Below the pieces are notes generated by a model. The model saw only the letters and a list, made by a program, of their open reading frames with translations, was not told the origin of the DNA and did no database searches. Shown piece by piece: positions 54,539 through 63,036 of a stretch of 64,000 bases of DNA. The stretch comes from Calothrix sp. MO_192.B10. Its GTDB lineage: Bacteria > Cyanobacteriota > Cyanobacteriia > Cyanobacteriales > Nostocaceae. Location: positions 1-64,000 of the forward strand of contig JASJDS010000097.1 in NCBI GenBank assembly GCA_030065055.1, read 5' to 3'. The translations under genes and the position numbers were made by a program. Numbering within the stretch: position 1 is the first letter of the stretch; each line of letters opens with the position of its first letter.

Positions 54539-54852
54539 AATCTACCGCAGGTTCCAGTATCGTTGAGTCGAAAGATAGTGAGTTTGACCTCGTTAGTATT
54601 ACCGTAAACATCGCGGATTTTTTGCGTTATCCCTTTCAAAGTTGGGTCAATAAGATACTGTTCCGTATCTGGATCAATGGCAATATGCCAGTTATAATAT
54701 ATCTCTATCAGTTGTGGACGCAAGCGCTCGAAAACGGTACGGCATTTCGCTGCCAGAGCATCACGTTGTTCTTGACGGCGAGTTTTTTCTGATGGTGCTA
54801 TGGGACAAGCTGGTAAGATGCGAGTGCGACGGGGATGGGATACCTGTGCCAT
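54529..54852 (-). CDS. Small conserved protein paired with retropepsin-like gene
   Basis: 107 residues. After a Pro/Arg-rich start (VSHPRRTRILPACPIAPSEKTRR) the core KCRTVFERLRPQLIEIYYNWHIAIDPDTEQYLID is recognisable as a common cyanobacterial protein of unknown function. It overlaps the protease-like gene by ten bases and so is probably translated with it. Toxin-antitoxin-like behaviour has no support here. Confidence 0.65.
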   Translation of the reverse strand: MAQVSHPRRTRILPACPIAPSEKTRRQEQRDALAAKCRTVFERLRPQLIEIYYNWHIAIDPDTEQYLIDPTLKGITQKIRDVYGNTNEVKLTIFRLNDTGTCGRLWV

Positions 54853-54960
54853 ATCAATAATAGAGTACGCGCTTGTTGTGTGGTTTTATTATGGCGTTAT
54901 TTCCAGACACTTGCGACATGGATATTTCCGCAAAACACTACGACATCGGGAAAGCACAGT

Positions 54961-55395
54961 TTAATCCTTGGCGATCGCAATATCGCTAGATTTGATCACA
55001 GCATAAGCTTCTGTCCCTTCGTGTAACTCCAACTCCTCCACGGAGGATGTAGTAATAATTGAAGTCAATTCTACTTCATGAACAACCTTTAAAGTTACTT
55101 GACTACTAACTTCCCCTTTTGTCACTTTTGTGACTACACCTTTGAGGACATTACGGGAACTTACTTTCAAAGGCTTCTTTTGTTTAGCAGTTGCTATTTC
55201 AGCAGTTTCCCCAGCTTTTGACTCTTCTTGTTTGGTTGGTATTGGAGATGGTGCAGAGTCTTTATTTAGTCCCCGCACAAGTTCCCGTAAAATATCTGTC
55301 TTCGTGCGCTGAGACTGCTGACAGAATTCCTCCAGAAGCTTTCGCTCTTCTTGAGAGGTTTGAAATGTAATCCATCCTTGTTCTTTTCTGGGCAT
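54961..55395 (-). CDS. RHH-Mop protein, likely molybdate-responsive regulator
   Basis: 144 residues from ATG 55395 (PRKEQGWITFQTSQEERKLLEEFCQQSQRTKTDILRELVRGL); an upstream frame to 55449 adds 18 unlikely residues. The N terminus fits a ribbon-helix-helix DNA-binding domain. The C terminus (about 75-140, SSRNVLKGVVTKVTKGEVSSQVTLKVV...AYAVIKSSDIAIAKD) is a Mop/TOBE domain that binds molybdate or tungstate. It is divergent from modA with a palindrome between them, so it probably controls the molybdate transport genes in place of ModE. Confidence 0.8.
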   Translation of the reverse strand: MPRKEQGWITFQTSQEERKLLEEFCQQSQRTKTDILRELVRGLNKDSAPSPIPTKQEESKAGETAEIATAKQKKPLKVSSRNVLKGVVTKVTKGEVSSQVTLKVVHEVELTSIITTSSVEELELHEGTEAYAVIKSSDIAIAKD

Positions 55396-55400
55396 ACTTT

Positions 55401-55417
55401 TACCAAAATAGTTGGTA
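55401..55417. promoter_or_regulatory. Operator candidate TACCAA-AATAG-TTGGTA
   Basis: Perfect 6-bp inverted repeat five bases upstream of the RHH-Mop start and 66 bases upstream of modA. Position and size suit a ribbon-helix-helix dimer; binding is inferred. Confidence 0.5.
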
Positions 55418-55482
55418 ATTAAGTGGTTGTACTGATATAATCCTATCAAGCAGGCAAGGCATAGATCCTCTACAAAAAATTA

Positions 55483-56295
55483 ATGATGAAAAACAGAAGT
55501 CTATTTTCATCTCTGGGGTGGCTATTGTTATCCTCAACTGTAGTTATTGCTTGTAGTCCAACTTCTAATACCAGCTCTTCTCCAGCCACTCAGTCTGCCA
55601 ATTTAACCATCTCCGCAGCAGCCAGCCTCAAGAATGGGATGGAAGAAATTAAGTCGTTGTACCAACAGGAAAAACCTCATATTAAACTTACCTATAATTT
55701 TGGTAGTTCTGGTTCTCTACAACGACAAATTGAACAGGGCGCGCCAGTTGATGTTTTTATCTCCGCTGCAACCAACAAAATGGATATCTTGGAAAAACAA
55801 GGTTTACTGTTGGATAATACTCGCAAAAATTGGCTAAAAAATGAGATAGTTTTAATTGTACCCAAAGAAAAAGCAACTGAGATTAAGAATTTTCCAGATT
55901 TAAGTAGCAAACCCATACGAAAAATTGCTATGGGTGAACCAAAAAGCGTTCCTGCTGGACAGTATGCCAAACAAGTGTTAACTACCCTGAAAATTTTTGA
56001 GCAAGTCAAACCCAAAGCTGTTTTTGCCAGAGATGTACGTCAAGCCCTCAACTATGTGGAGACTGGTAATGTGGATGCTGGTATTGTTTATCTTTCCGAC
56101 GCTAAAAGTTCTTCTCAGGTAAAAATTATTGCCACTGCACCAGCAGATAGTCATTCCCCTGTAGTGTATCCCATTGCTGTGGTCAAAAGTACTAAAAATG
56201 TCAGAGCAGCACAGGATTTGATTGATTTTCTCTTTAGTAATCGTGCCAAAACTGTGTTTGAGAATCAGGGATTTAAGTTAGCTGAGGAAGGGTAA
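55483..56295 (+). CDS. modA: Molybdate ABC transporter substrate-binding lipoprotein
   Basis: 270 residues. A lipoprotein signal peptide ends in VVIACSPTS (Cys about residue 24). The ModA pattern is clear: LTISAAASLKNGMEEIKSLYQQEKPHIKLTYNFGSSGSLQRQIEQGAPVDVFISAA (oxyanion-binding Ser residues) and later VETGNVDAGIVYLSDA, PVVYPIAVVKST. It binds molybdate (or tungstate) in the periplasm. modBC follows after 63 bases, which contain a seven-base repeat tract. Confidence 0.94.
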   Translation: MMKNRSLFSSLGWLLLSSTVVIACSPTSNTSSSPATQSANLTISAAASLKNGMEEIKSLYQQEKPHIKLTYNFGSSGSLQRQIEQGAPVDVFISAATNKMDILEKQGLLLDNTRKNWLKNEIVLIVPKEKATEIKNFPDLSSKPIRKIAMGEPKSVPAGQYAKQVLTTLKIFEQVKPKAVFARDVRQALNYVETGNVDAGIVYLSDAKSSSQVKIIATAPADSHSPVVYPIAVVKSTKNVRAAQDLIDFLFSNRAKTVFENQGFKLAEEG

Positions 56296-56313
56296 GGTGG
56301 GCAATGCCTACCC

Positions 56314-56351
56314 TACTTATTACTTATTACTTATTACTTATTACTTATTAC
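56314..56351. repeat. Heptamer tract between modA and modBC
   Basis: About five units of acttatt, in the operon spacer; an STRR. The same heptamer appears near 137-165. Confidence 0.85.
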
Positions 56352-56358
56352 TTTTATT

Positions 56359-58176
56359 ATGCCTGCTGATCTTTCCCCTTTGTGGATATCTCTGAAAACA
56401 GCTTTGTTAGCCACATTTTTTACTTTTTTTCTCGGTATTAGTACTGCTTACTGGATGCTGAGATACCGTGGCAAAGCTAAATCCGTAATAGAAGGTATTT
56501 TTGTTTCACCCTTAATTTTACCACCCACCGTTGTTGGTTTTTTGCTACTACTATTTTTAGGTAAAAATGGTCCCGTGGGTAAACTGATGGAGCCTTTTGG
56601 TTTCGGTATTGTTTTTACTTGGTATGGTGCTGCGATCGCTGCTATAGTGGTTTCATTTCCTTTGATGTATAAAACTGCCCTGGGGGCATTTGAGCAAATA
56701 GACGCGAGGTTACTACAGGTAGCTAGAACCTTGGGAGCTTCCGAATGGACTGGGTTTTGGCAAGTTAGTTTACCTTTAGCACTGCCGGGGATTGTAGCCG
56801 GAACTACTTTAGCTTTTGCCCGTGCTTTGGGTGAATTTGGCGCGACTTTGATGCTGGCGGGTAATATTCCCGGACAAACCCAGACCATTCCCATGGCAAT
56901 TTATTTTGCTGTGGAAGCGGGAGCAATGGATCAGGCTTGGTTTTGGTCGGTGGTAATTATGGTTACTTCCTTGTCAGGGATTATTGGGGTTAATCTTTGG
57001 CAAGAATTACACAAGCAGAAAAGGAAAGGCAGGGGCAAATATAGAAACAGGAATAAAGCAAGTGAGTGTGTATTAATTAACCCTACTCATTTGCTTAATA
57101 CTAATGCTGGGTTAATTGTAGACATTGAGAAAAAATTACCAGGCTTTCATTTACAGGTTTGCTTTGCCACTGATAACCAAACCCTAGGGCTGTTGGGTGG
57201 TTCTGGTGCGGGTAAAAGCATGATTTTACGCTGCATTGCCGGGATTGAAACCCCAACCAAAGGGCAGATAATCTTAAATGGGCGCATATTATTTGATTCC
57301 CAACGAGGAATTAATTTACCTAGCCGCGATCGCCGTGTGGGATTATTAGTACAGAATTATGCTCTGTTCCCCCATATGACTGTGGCGCAGAATATTGCTT
57401 TTGGTTTACCCAAGCACCTATCGAAACTTGCCATCAAACAAGAGATAGCATCCCAGTTAATGGTAATGCAATTAGAGGGGTTAGGCGATCGCTATCCCCA
57501 TCAACTTTCTGGAGGACAGCAGCAACGGGTAGCTTTAGCCAGGGCTTTGGCTTCTCAACCAGAAGCATTATTACTAGATGAGCCATTTTCTGCCCTTGAC
57601 ACCCATTTACGTAGCCAATTAGAGCAACAAATGATAACTATCTTACGAGAGTATCAGGGTATTTCCTTATTTGTCACCCACAATATGGAAGAAGCCTACC
57701 GTGTTTGTCCCAATTTGTTAGTTATGGAACAGGGGAAAGAAGTTCATCATGGTTCCAGATATGAGGTGTTTCAACATCCCAATACCGTCAGTGTTGCCCA
57801 ATTAACTGGTTGTAAAAACGTCTCCCGTGCCTTCAGTAAAGAATCTCACATACTGGAAGCCATTGATTGGGGTTGTGATTTGCAAGTGAGAGAACCTATT
57901 CCTGATTCATTTGCTTATATAGGTATTCGTGCCCATCAAATTTCCTTTACCGATAGTTCAGAAAGGGAAAACACCTTTCCCTGTTGGTTAGCAAGAAGTA
58001 GTGAAACACCCCATCGCATGACACTGTTTCTCAAATTGCATTCTCCCCCTAATAATTCCCAGGATTATCATCTGCAAGCAGAAGTATTCAAAGAAAAATG
58101 GATGAGAATTAGAGATAAGCCCTCACCCTGGTATATCTGCTTAGAACCCATGCGATTAATGGTTATGGAAGCTTAA
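56359..58176 (+). CDS. modBC: Fused molybdate ABC permease and ATPase (ModBC)
   Basis: 605 residues. The N-terminal ~220 residues are ModB: five membrane helices and the coupling EAA-like loop (RLLQVARTLGASEWTGFWQVSLPLALPGI). A linker joins to ModC (about 250-500): [47 protein letters not shown]. The last 100 residues replace a regular Mop domain with a degenerate one. The fusion is known in cyanobacteria. A fragment of the ATPase part is copied at 60783-60939. Confidence 0.93.
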   Translation: MPADLSPLWISLKTALLATFFTFFLGISTAYWMLRYRGKAKSVIEGIFVSPLILPPTVVGFLLLLFLGKNGPVGKLMEPFGFGIVFTWYGAAIAAIVVSFPLMYKTALGAFEQIDARLLQVARTLGASEWTGFWQVSLPLALPGIVAGTTLAFARALGEFGATLMLAGNIPGQTQTIPMAIYFAVEAGAMDQAWFWSVVIMVTSLSGIIGVNLWQELHKQKRKGRGKYRNRNKASECVLINPTHLLNTNAGLIVDIEKKLPGFHLQVCFATDNQTLGLLGGSGAGKSMILRCIAGIETPTKGQIILNGRILFDSQRGINLPSRDRRVGLLVQNYALFPHMTVAQNIAFGLPKHLSKLAIKQEIASQLMVMQLEGLGDRYPHQLSGGQQQRVALARALASQPEALLLDEPFSALDTHLRSQLEQQMITILREYQGISLFVTHNMEEAYRVCPNLLVMEQGKEVHHGSRYEVFQHPNTVSVAQLTGCKNVSRAFSKESHILEAIDWGCDLQVREPIPDSFAYIGIRAHQISFTDSSERENTFPCWLARSSETPHRMTLFLKLHSPPNNSQDYHLQAEVFKEKWMRIRDKPSPWYICLEPMRLMVMEA

Positions 58177-58680
58177 GGCTGAAAAAATAGTGCGTAAAGG
58201 AGTAGGGGCGGGGTTTCCCCGCCCCTGGGGTTTCCCCGCCCACAGCCAGGGAACATTCACATTTAGTTAGTATATAAAATCACATTAATTGCGCTGTGCC
58301 CTTCCAGGTTATACCAAGTTGCGTTCTATCATAGTAGTTCGAGTCAATGAGATTGCTTCCTACCCTGCGGGAACGCTAAGAGCGAACGTCGCAATGACTG
58401 GGTACTATCTTTGAATGCAACTTAGTATTAGTAGGAAATTAACAACGAGCTGCGCTCAGTTTTCTCATAAAAATCTTAGCTTCACTTCAGTTACCAATCA
58501 TTAGCTCCTCAGAGTTATCCCCGATATTAGTAATTAAGCAAAGGGAAACACATAGGAAGCATCCACTTTCGGCGGATATATTTTTTAGACAAACGATATG
58601 ACTGGGTTTCTGTCGCCAATAATTATATTTCTTCCAAAACAGGATGCTCCCCATACCTATAAAACCTGAGGTAACACCAG
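58177..58680. other. Intergenic region with strong hairpin
   Basis: 58205-58225 is a perfect hairpin GGGGCGGGG-TTT-CCCCGCCCC just after modBC, a likely termination or stabilising structure but without T-run. 58330-58410 holds arms of the dispersed gagattgcttcctac/ggtcgcaatgac repeat. No gene is seen. Confidence 0.55.
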
Positions 58681-59139
58681 ATGACACTCAATAAATTAGC
58701 TGATTTAGGAATCGCATCTATTGTATTATTCGGTGGCATTGGACAATTAGCAATTAATACACAACCAGTCCAAGCGATTCAAGCAACGCAAACTACTACA
58801 GTTGCAGCTAAACCAAAATCAGTAATTGTATCTAGTAATTTTGTGAAAGCAGAAAAAGCTACAAGTCTATTGGGAACAACACCGATAAATTTAAATGTGA
58901 ACCATAATACTCAAAATCAGGAAATACAAGAATACCAGCAAAGTTTGTTTGAGAAAGCACCAGAAGTTTTGAGTACTCCCACCGCCTATGGTGTTCCTGG
59001 ATACTTCAACTTACCTAAAAGTGTAGGCGGTGAAGTTAGTAGCAGACTGTATAACTATGTCGTAGTCTTACTAGGTAATAAAGGAGACACACAACCAAAC
59101 TATACCTTAGGAGATGCCCTAGTACAATATCGCTTTTAA
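58681..59139 (+). CDS. Secreted protein of unknown function
   Basis: 152 residues. Hydrophobic N-terminal segment (ADLGIASIVLFGGIGQLAI) and a likely cleavage near PVQA-IQA (about residue 32). The rest is Thr/Ser/Val-rich, then EYQQSLFEKAPEVLSTPTAYGVPGYFNLPKSVGGEVSSRLYNYVVVLLGN. No family recognised. It precedes the nuclease inhibitor gene on the same strand by about 80 bases. Confidence 0.6.
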   Translation: MTLNKLADLGIASIVLFGGIGQLAINTQPVQAIQATQTTTVAAKPKSVIVSSNFVKAEKATSLLGTTPINLNVNHNTQNQEIQEYQQSLFEKAPEVLSTPTAYGVPGYFNLPKSVGGEVSSRLYNYVVVLLGNKGDTQPNYTLGDALVQYRF

Positions 59140-59217
59140 TATCTGAAAAAGTTGACTTCACACAAAAAGTGCAACTTGATTTATGATCACCTCGTAATGA
59201 TTGAGGATATGAGGTGG

Positions 59218-59622
59218 ATGAGTCTTTCTAATTTACAAATCATTACCAAACTTAAAAATACCTCAGATGGCTTATTGTGGCTAAGTGAGTCTGACTACCC
59301 ATTTGAGACAGTTTTGTGGGAAAATCTCGAAAATTTAACAAATGATAAGTTATTGCAGAAATTAAAGCGATCGCCTGATACTCTAGTAGAAGTTAGAGAT
59401 ATTGATCGATTTTTTGCCAGAGCCACTACAGAGTCAGACTGGCATGATGAATCAGAAAAAGTAGAGGTAGAAAAGTACCGTCAGCTTGTAGAGATACTCA
59501 AAACTAATTTGACAGATATCAAAGTTTACCGGGTGGGGGAAATTGAAATAGATGTTTATATTATTGGTAAAACTTCAGATGGGAGCATAGCAGGACTTTC
59601 CACAATGGTTGTAGAAACCTGA
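59218..59622 (+). CDS. nuiA: Nuclease inhibitor, NuiA family
   Basis: 134 residues from ATG 59218, which aligns best with the known NuiA start; longer readings from 59197 or TTG 59152 are possible. The body DGLLWLSESDYPFETVLWE, VRDIDRFFARATTESDWHD and YRVGEIEIDVYIIGKTSDGSIAGLSTMVVET is the NuiA pattern, ending in the same VVET. NuiA blocks the non-specific nuclease NucA by plugging its active site. The convergent downstream gene encodes such a nuclease, so this is a cell-protection pair. Confidence 0.85.
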   Translation: MSLSNLQIITKLKNTSDGLLWLSESDYPFETVLWENLENLTNDKLLQKLKRSPDTLVEVRDIDRFFARATTESDWHDESEKVEVEKYRQLVEILKTNLTDIKVYRVGEIEIDVYIIGKTSDGSIAGLSTMVVET

Positions 59623-59641
59623 GCCTAGAATTAATTATTAA

Positions 59642-60637
59642 TTATTTCTCGCAAGCAACACCGTCTTTGTTACCATCAAAGTTATGTGGATCTGGTGGTA
59701 ATACTTTGAATTTTTTATAGGGGATATCCTTGCAGTTTAAATATGGTGGTGGTGCGGGAATACAAATATTGGGATAAGCTGGATGGCATTTGCCTGAGCG
59801 CTTGGCTTTTCTAGAGCGATTACTATTACCTTTTACAGAGTATTTTTTGCCTTCAATTACCTTTTGTACTGACTTATTAACATTCGATAAAAAATCGTAA
59901 CCAGTTTTCTTTTCAATAGCATCAACTGTAGTAATAAAATCCTGCCAGTTTCCCTCACCTTTAAGATTGGGAGTATCAATAGCTATTACTTGTTGAATAT
60001 CATTTCCCTTAGAACCGGGTTTAGTAACTGCAATTATTTTGTATAAACGAGCAGGTATAGAAATCTTACCCTTAGCAATTTTTTTATTCCCTCCATAACC
60101 ACCAGCAATGATATATAATTCGTTACCTTTACGGACTAATTTCCTAGTATATTCCTCAAATTCGCGCCAATATTCCCTGTTATTATCTGGGAACTGTGGT
60201 ATTATATTAGTCATCAAGAAAGTAGCTGAGTTATTTTCTTGATTGTTAGTGCGATCAGCAGAAGGAACCATATGACCGCGATCGTAACCAGAATCTCGGT
60301 ACTCTCTGCCTGTAACGCGATACCAACCATTAGGTAATTTTGGATCGGGGCGGAAATCATTGGTTCTATCGGTACTCCCTAACCATGACTTATTTAATTG
60401 CCAGCTAACCCAATTAGGTATACCTTTATCACGGTTGTAAGAAAGGGCATACTGTGACTTAATCATCAAGTAATTGTTGGGGTTACTTGCATTTGCACCA
60501 CTAGGATTGCCCAGTCTTAAGTGTACATTGCCTGGAGTTAATGCATCTCGTGTAGTTAATGTATCTCGTGTAGTAATAGAACAACCAGTATTGATTACCA
60601 GAAAACAAATTGCACACCAGATTAATATTTTTTTCAA
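59642..60637 (-). CDS. NucA-type DNA/RNA non-specific endonuclease, lipoprotein
   Basis: 331 residues from TTG 60637, chosen because GGAGAG is six bases upstream and it opens a lipoprotein signal (KKILIWCAICFLVINTGC, Cys19). A longer frame from TTG 60730 starts inside a repeat. The nuclease domain (about 60-270) has the catalytic GYDRGHMVPSADRT (His about 122), followed by the metal-binding Asn region (NNSATFLMTNIIPQFPDNN). The end is an excalibur calcium-binding domain (CKDIPYKKFKVL...HNFDGNKDGVACE). Exported and probably membrane-anchored; it degrades DNA and RNA outside. NuiA lies convergent, 19 bases away. Confidence 0.9.
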   Translation of the reverse strand: MKKILIWCAICFLVINTGCSITTRDTLTTRDALTPGNVHLRLGNPSGANASNPNNYLMIKSQYALSYNRDKGIPNWVSWQLNKSWLGSTDRTNDFRPDPKLPNGWYRVTGREYRDSGYDRGHMVPSADRTNNQENNSATFLMTNIIPQFPDNNREYWREFEEYTRKLVRKGNELYIIAGGYGGNKKIAKGKISIPARLYKIIAVTKPGSKGNDIQQVIAIDTPNLKGEGNWQDFITTVDAIEKKTGYDFLSNVNKSVQKVIEGKKYSVKGNSNRSRKAKRSGKCHPAYPNICIPAPPPYLNCKDIPYKKFKVLPPDPHNFDGNKDGVACEK

Positions 60638-60782
60638 TTGCCACTCTCCATATTTATTTAGTAAAACTGTACCTCCAACAAGATAGTAAAGGGTTAATAA
60701 ACGGCAGATTATATTACAGGACTTACGCAACTGGCATAAGCAATGGTACGCTCCGTGCGCCGAGTGCCTAAAAACTAAGCTA

Positions 60783-60939
60783 TGACTGTGGCACAGAATA
60801 TATTAATGGTAATGCAATTAGAGGGATTAGGCGATCGCTATCCCCATCAACTTTCTAGAGGGCAACAGCAAAGGGTAGCTTTAGCCAGGGCTTTGGCTTT
60901 TTAACCAGAAGCACTATTCTAGATGAGCCATTTTCTGCC
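60783..60939 (+). pseudogene. modC fragment
   Basis: Matches modBC 57378-57596 closely (ggtaatgcaattagagggattaggcgatcg... to gagccattttctgcc), covering signature and Walker B. It has lost about 60 bases after GTGGCACAGAATAT, and gains in-frame stops (ctttctagagg, gctttttaacc). A dead duplicate. Confidence 0.85.
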
Positions 60940-60996
60940 TCCAGCTCTCGCTGCCTGATTCAATTCCAGGCTGATAAACCAAGTGCGTTAAAACTG

Positions 60997-61228
60997 ATAA
61001 CTTGCAGCAATCTGGTTTAGCCCACATTCCCACCTTGAAATAAATTTCAAGGCTAACACTTCGACTTCGCTCAGTGTTAGCGATGAGCGTAGCCGAATCG
61101 CTAATAAACCAAGCACGTTTCAACGTGCTGAAAGTCTTTCCCAGTCTGATTTATCAGACTTAGTCTTTAAGAAAAGGGAATTTATTCCTAGGCGGACATT
61201 TGGGCTAGTTGAGAATGGTGCAAGTTAT
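60997..61228. mobile_element. 232-bp inverted-repeat element, second copy
   Basis: Ends ATAACTTGCA/TGCAAGTTAT, length equal to 36045-36276 and opposite orientation, with the same inner stems (cttgaaataaatttcaag, cgacttcgctcagtg). Confidence 0.85.
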
Positions 61229-61677
61229 GAGTTAAAACGCACTGCACGCCTTACCCAGTCTGATTTATCAGACTTTGTTTATTAGCCTCAGAATTCATTC
61301 TGAGGCGGTATGGATAGGAGTGCAAGTTATCAGTACAAACCAATTTGTGGACAAATCAAGGGTTAGACCCACTATTCGCCAGCAGCATCCTTAATAAGGA
61401 GAGGGTAACCCAGGCGGGTGAGGTTTTATCACCTAAAACAGTAAGGAGGCTCACACCTACCCGCAAGGGAGGTGTGCCAGAGGAATTGCGAGTCAAAAGC
61501 GAGACGCTATTTGACCGATTTATCGCGCAGCGATGACAGGGAAAATAGCAGTTGAGTTTTTGAGGCACTGCGTTGCGGGGGTTCCCCCCGTTGTAGCAAG
61601 TGCCGTGACAATTATCCGGAAACACATAACGTAGATTTGTAGTCTATAATAATATCATATGTGATTAGGTCGAACAC

Positions 61678-62922
61678 ATGGAACAAGTATTGACACTAGT
61701 TTGCAAACTCAACCCCACGCCTAAACAAGTAGAAGAAATAGAACTTGTTTTAAAAGCTTTTGCTGACGCTTGTAACTATGCCAACGGGCAAGTTAAACCA
61801 CAAGTAACTAGCAAAACCACAATTCAGAACATGGTTTATCATGACATTCGTGCAATGTTTGGGTTGAGTGCAAATTTGGCTGTACGTGCTTGTGCCAGAG
61901 TTGGAGCTAATCGCAAAACTGCTAAACACAAAGGCAAGCCAGTTAAGGAATTTAAACCAACCTCTGCTGATTATGATGCTCGAATCTTTGCTTTTAGAGA
62001 AAAAGATTGGACTGTCAGCTTAACTTTGATGAATGGCAGGGAACACATTAAAATCCATGCTGGTAATTACCAACGAGGTAAGCTCAAGGGACGCAAACCG
62101 ACAAGCGCCCAACTGTGTAAACATCGTGATGGTAATTACTATATCCACATTCAACTTAAGGATGAACCACCTACACCCATACAATCAAACAAAGTCATTG
62201 GGGTTGATTTTGGTCGTCGTGACATTGCTGTAACTAGCAATGGCGACAAGTGGGATGGAAAGCAAATTAACAATGCTAGGGATAAGTTTTCTAGAGTCAG
62301 AGCGTCTTTGCAACAAAAAGCCTCGAAAGGCACAAGGTCTACTCGCCGACGTGGGAGACAGATTTTGCAACGGCTGTCAGGTAAGGAAAGACGTTTTCAA
62401 CAATGGCTAAACCACAACATTTCTCAGTCTATTATTCAGGACGCATTAAAAAATAATGCGTTTGTGGCTATTGAAGACTTGACAGGTATACGAGAAAGAA
62501 CTAACCAAAAACCAAGAAATAAGACTGAGCGCAGACGCTCGAATTCTTGGTCGTTTTATCAATTGCGGTCTTTCTTGGAATATAAAGGCATTAAGTACGG
62601 AATTGAAATAATTGCTGTACCTCCAGCCTATAGTAGTCAGACGTGCCACAACTGCCTACATATAGGATTGCGTTCTGATAAGCGTTTCAAATGTAGAAAC
62701 TGCCAATGGAGTGGCGATGCTGATTTAAACGGAGCAAAGAATATTGCTGCTATTGGTGAGACAGTGCTGCGGGAGGGTTTCCCTCCGCAGGCAACTGCGA
62801 ACCCGAAGGGGGCTGTTTTTGTAAACCAGCCCAGAGGCTCGAACGGTTTGTATTGTAATCTCAGTACAGACAGTTCAGGGCTACTAAAAGCCCACACTGT
62901 ACCGCAAGGTCAGTGTGGGTAG
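61678..62922 (+). CDS. tnpB: TnpB RNA-guided nuclease (IS200/IS605 family)
   Basis: 414 residues, apparently intact. RuvC residues: Asp177 in IGVDFGRRDIAV, Glu266 in VAIEDLTGI, and Asp347/349 in SGDADLNGAKNIA. Zinc ribbon cysteines 323, 326, 339, 342. The C-terminal ~50 residues (after IGETVLREGFPP) are encoded by repeat-like DNA and the right-end hairpin. TnpB uses an RNA derived from the element's right end to cut DNA beside a short motif. No tnpA is present, so it depends on a TnpA elsewhere or is immobile. Confidence 0.93.
   Translation: MEQVLTLVCKLNPTPKQVEEIELVLKAFADACNYANGQVKPQVTSKTTIQNMVYHDIRAMFGLSANLAVRACARVGANRKTAKHKGKPVKEFKPTSADYDARIFAFREKDWTVSLTLMNGREHIKIHAGNYQRGKLKGRKPTSAQLCKHRDGNYYIHIQLKDEPPTPIQSNKVIGVDFGRRDIAVTSNGDKWDGKQINNARDKFSRVRASLQQKASKGTRSTRRRGRQILQRLSGKERRFQQWLNHNISQSIIQDALKNNAFVAIEDLTGIRERTNQKPRNKTERRRSNSWSFYQLRSFLEYKGIKYGIEIIAVPPAYSSQTCHNCLHIGLRSDKRFKCRNCQWSGDADLNGAKNIAAIGETVLREGFPPQATANPKGAVFVNQPRGSNGLYCNLSTDSSGLLKAHTVPQGQCG
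62891..62919 (+). ncRNA. Right-end hairpin of the tnpB element (omegaRNA scaffold)
   Basis: CCCACACTG and CAGTGTGGG pair (9 bp) and enclose ACC-GCAA-GGT, a stem with a GNRA loop. It overlaps the tnpB 3' end, the usual place of the omegaRNA. The guide would begin just after about 62922 (AGTTTACTATTC). The 5' end of the RNA is not determined. Confidence 0.6.
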
Positions 62923-63036
62923 TTTACTATTCATCCGCACATGATATAACATATCAACAATCTGCTCCGCGCCAAAAATAGTTTTGAGCAAAACCACACC
63001 AGGAGGAGAAGCGATCGCGTGACCAATTTTACAGCA

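Larger units (their letters stand above)
60638..61677. repeat. Intergenic region: repeats and gene fragments
   Basis: Contains a lone CAGGACTTACGCAA end (about 60716), the modC fragment (60783-60939), the 232-bp element copy (60997-61228), a related half element to 61332, the ccttaataaggagaggg repeat near 61390 and a gcgggggttccccccgttgt stem near 61576. A tataataatat box before the tnpB start is at 61647. Confidence 0.65.

Noticed and set aside
61345-61536. 63-codon frame before tnpB
   Set aside because: It is built from dispersed repeat sequence and shows no family features.
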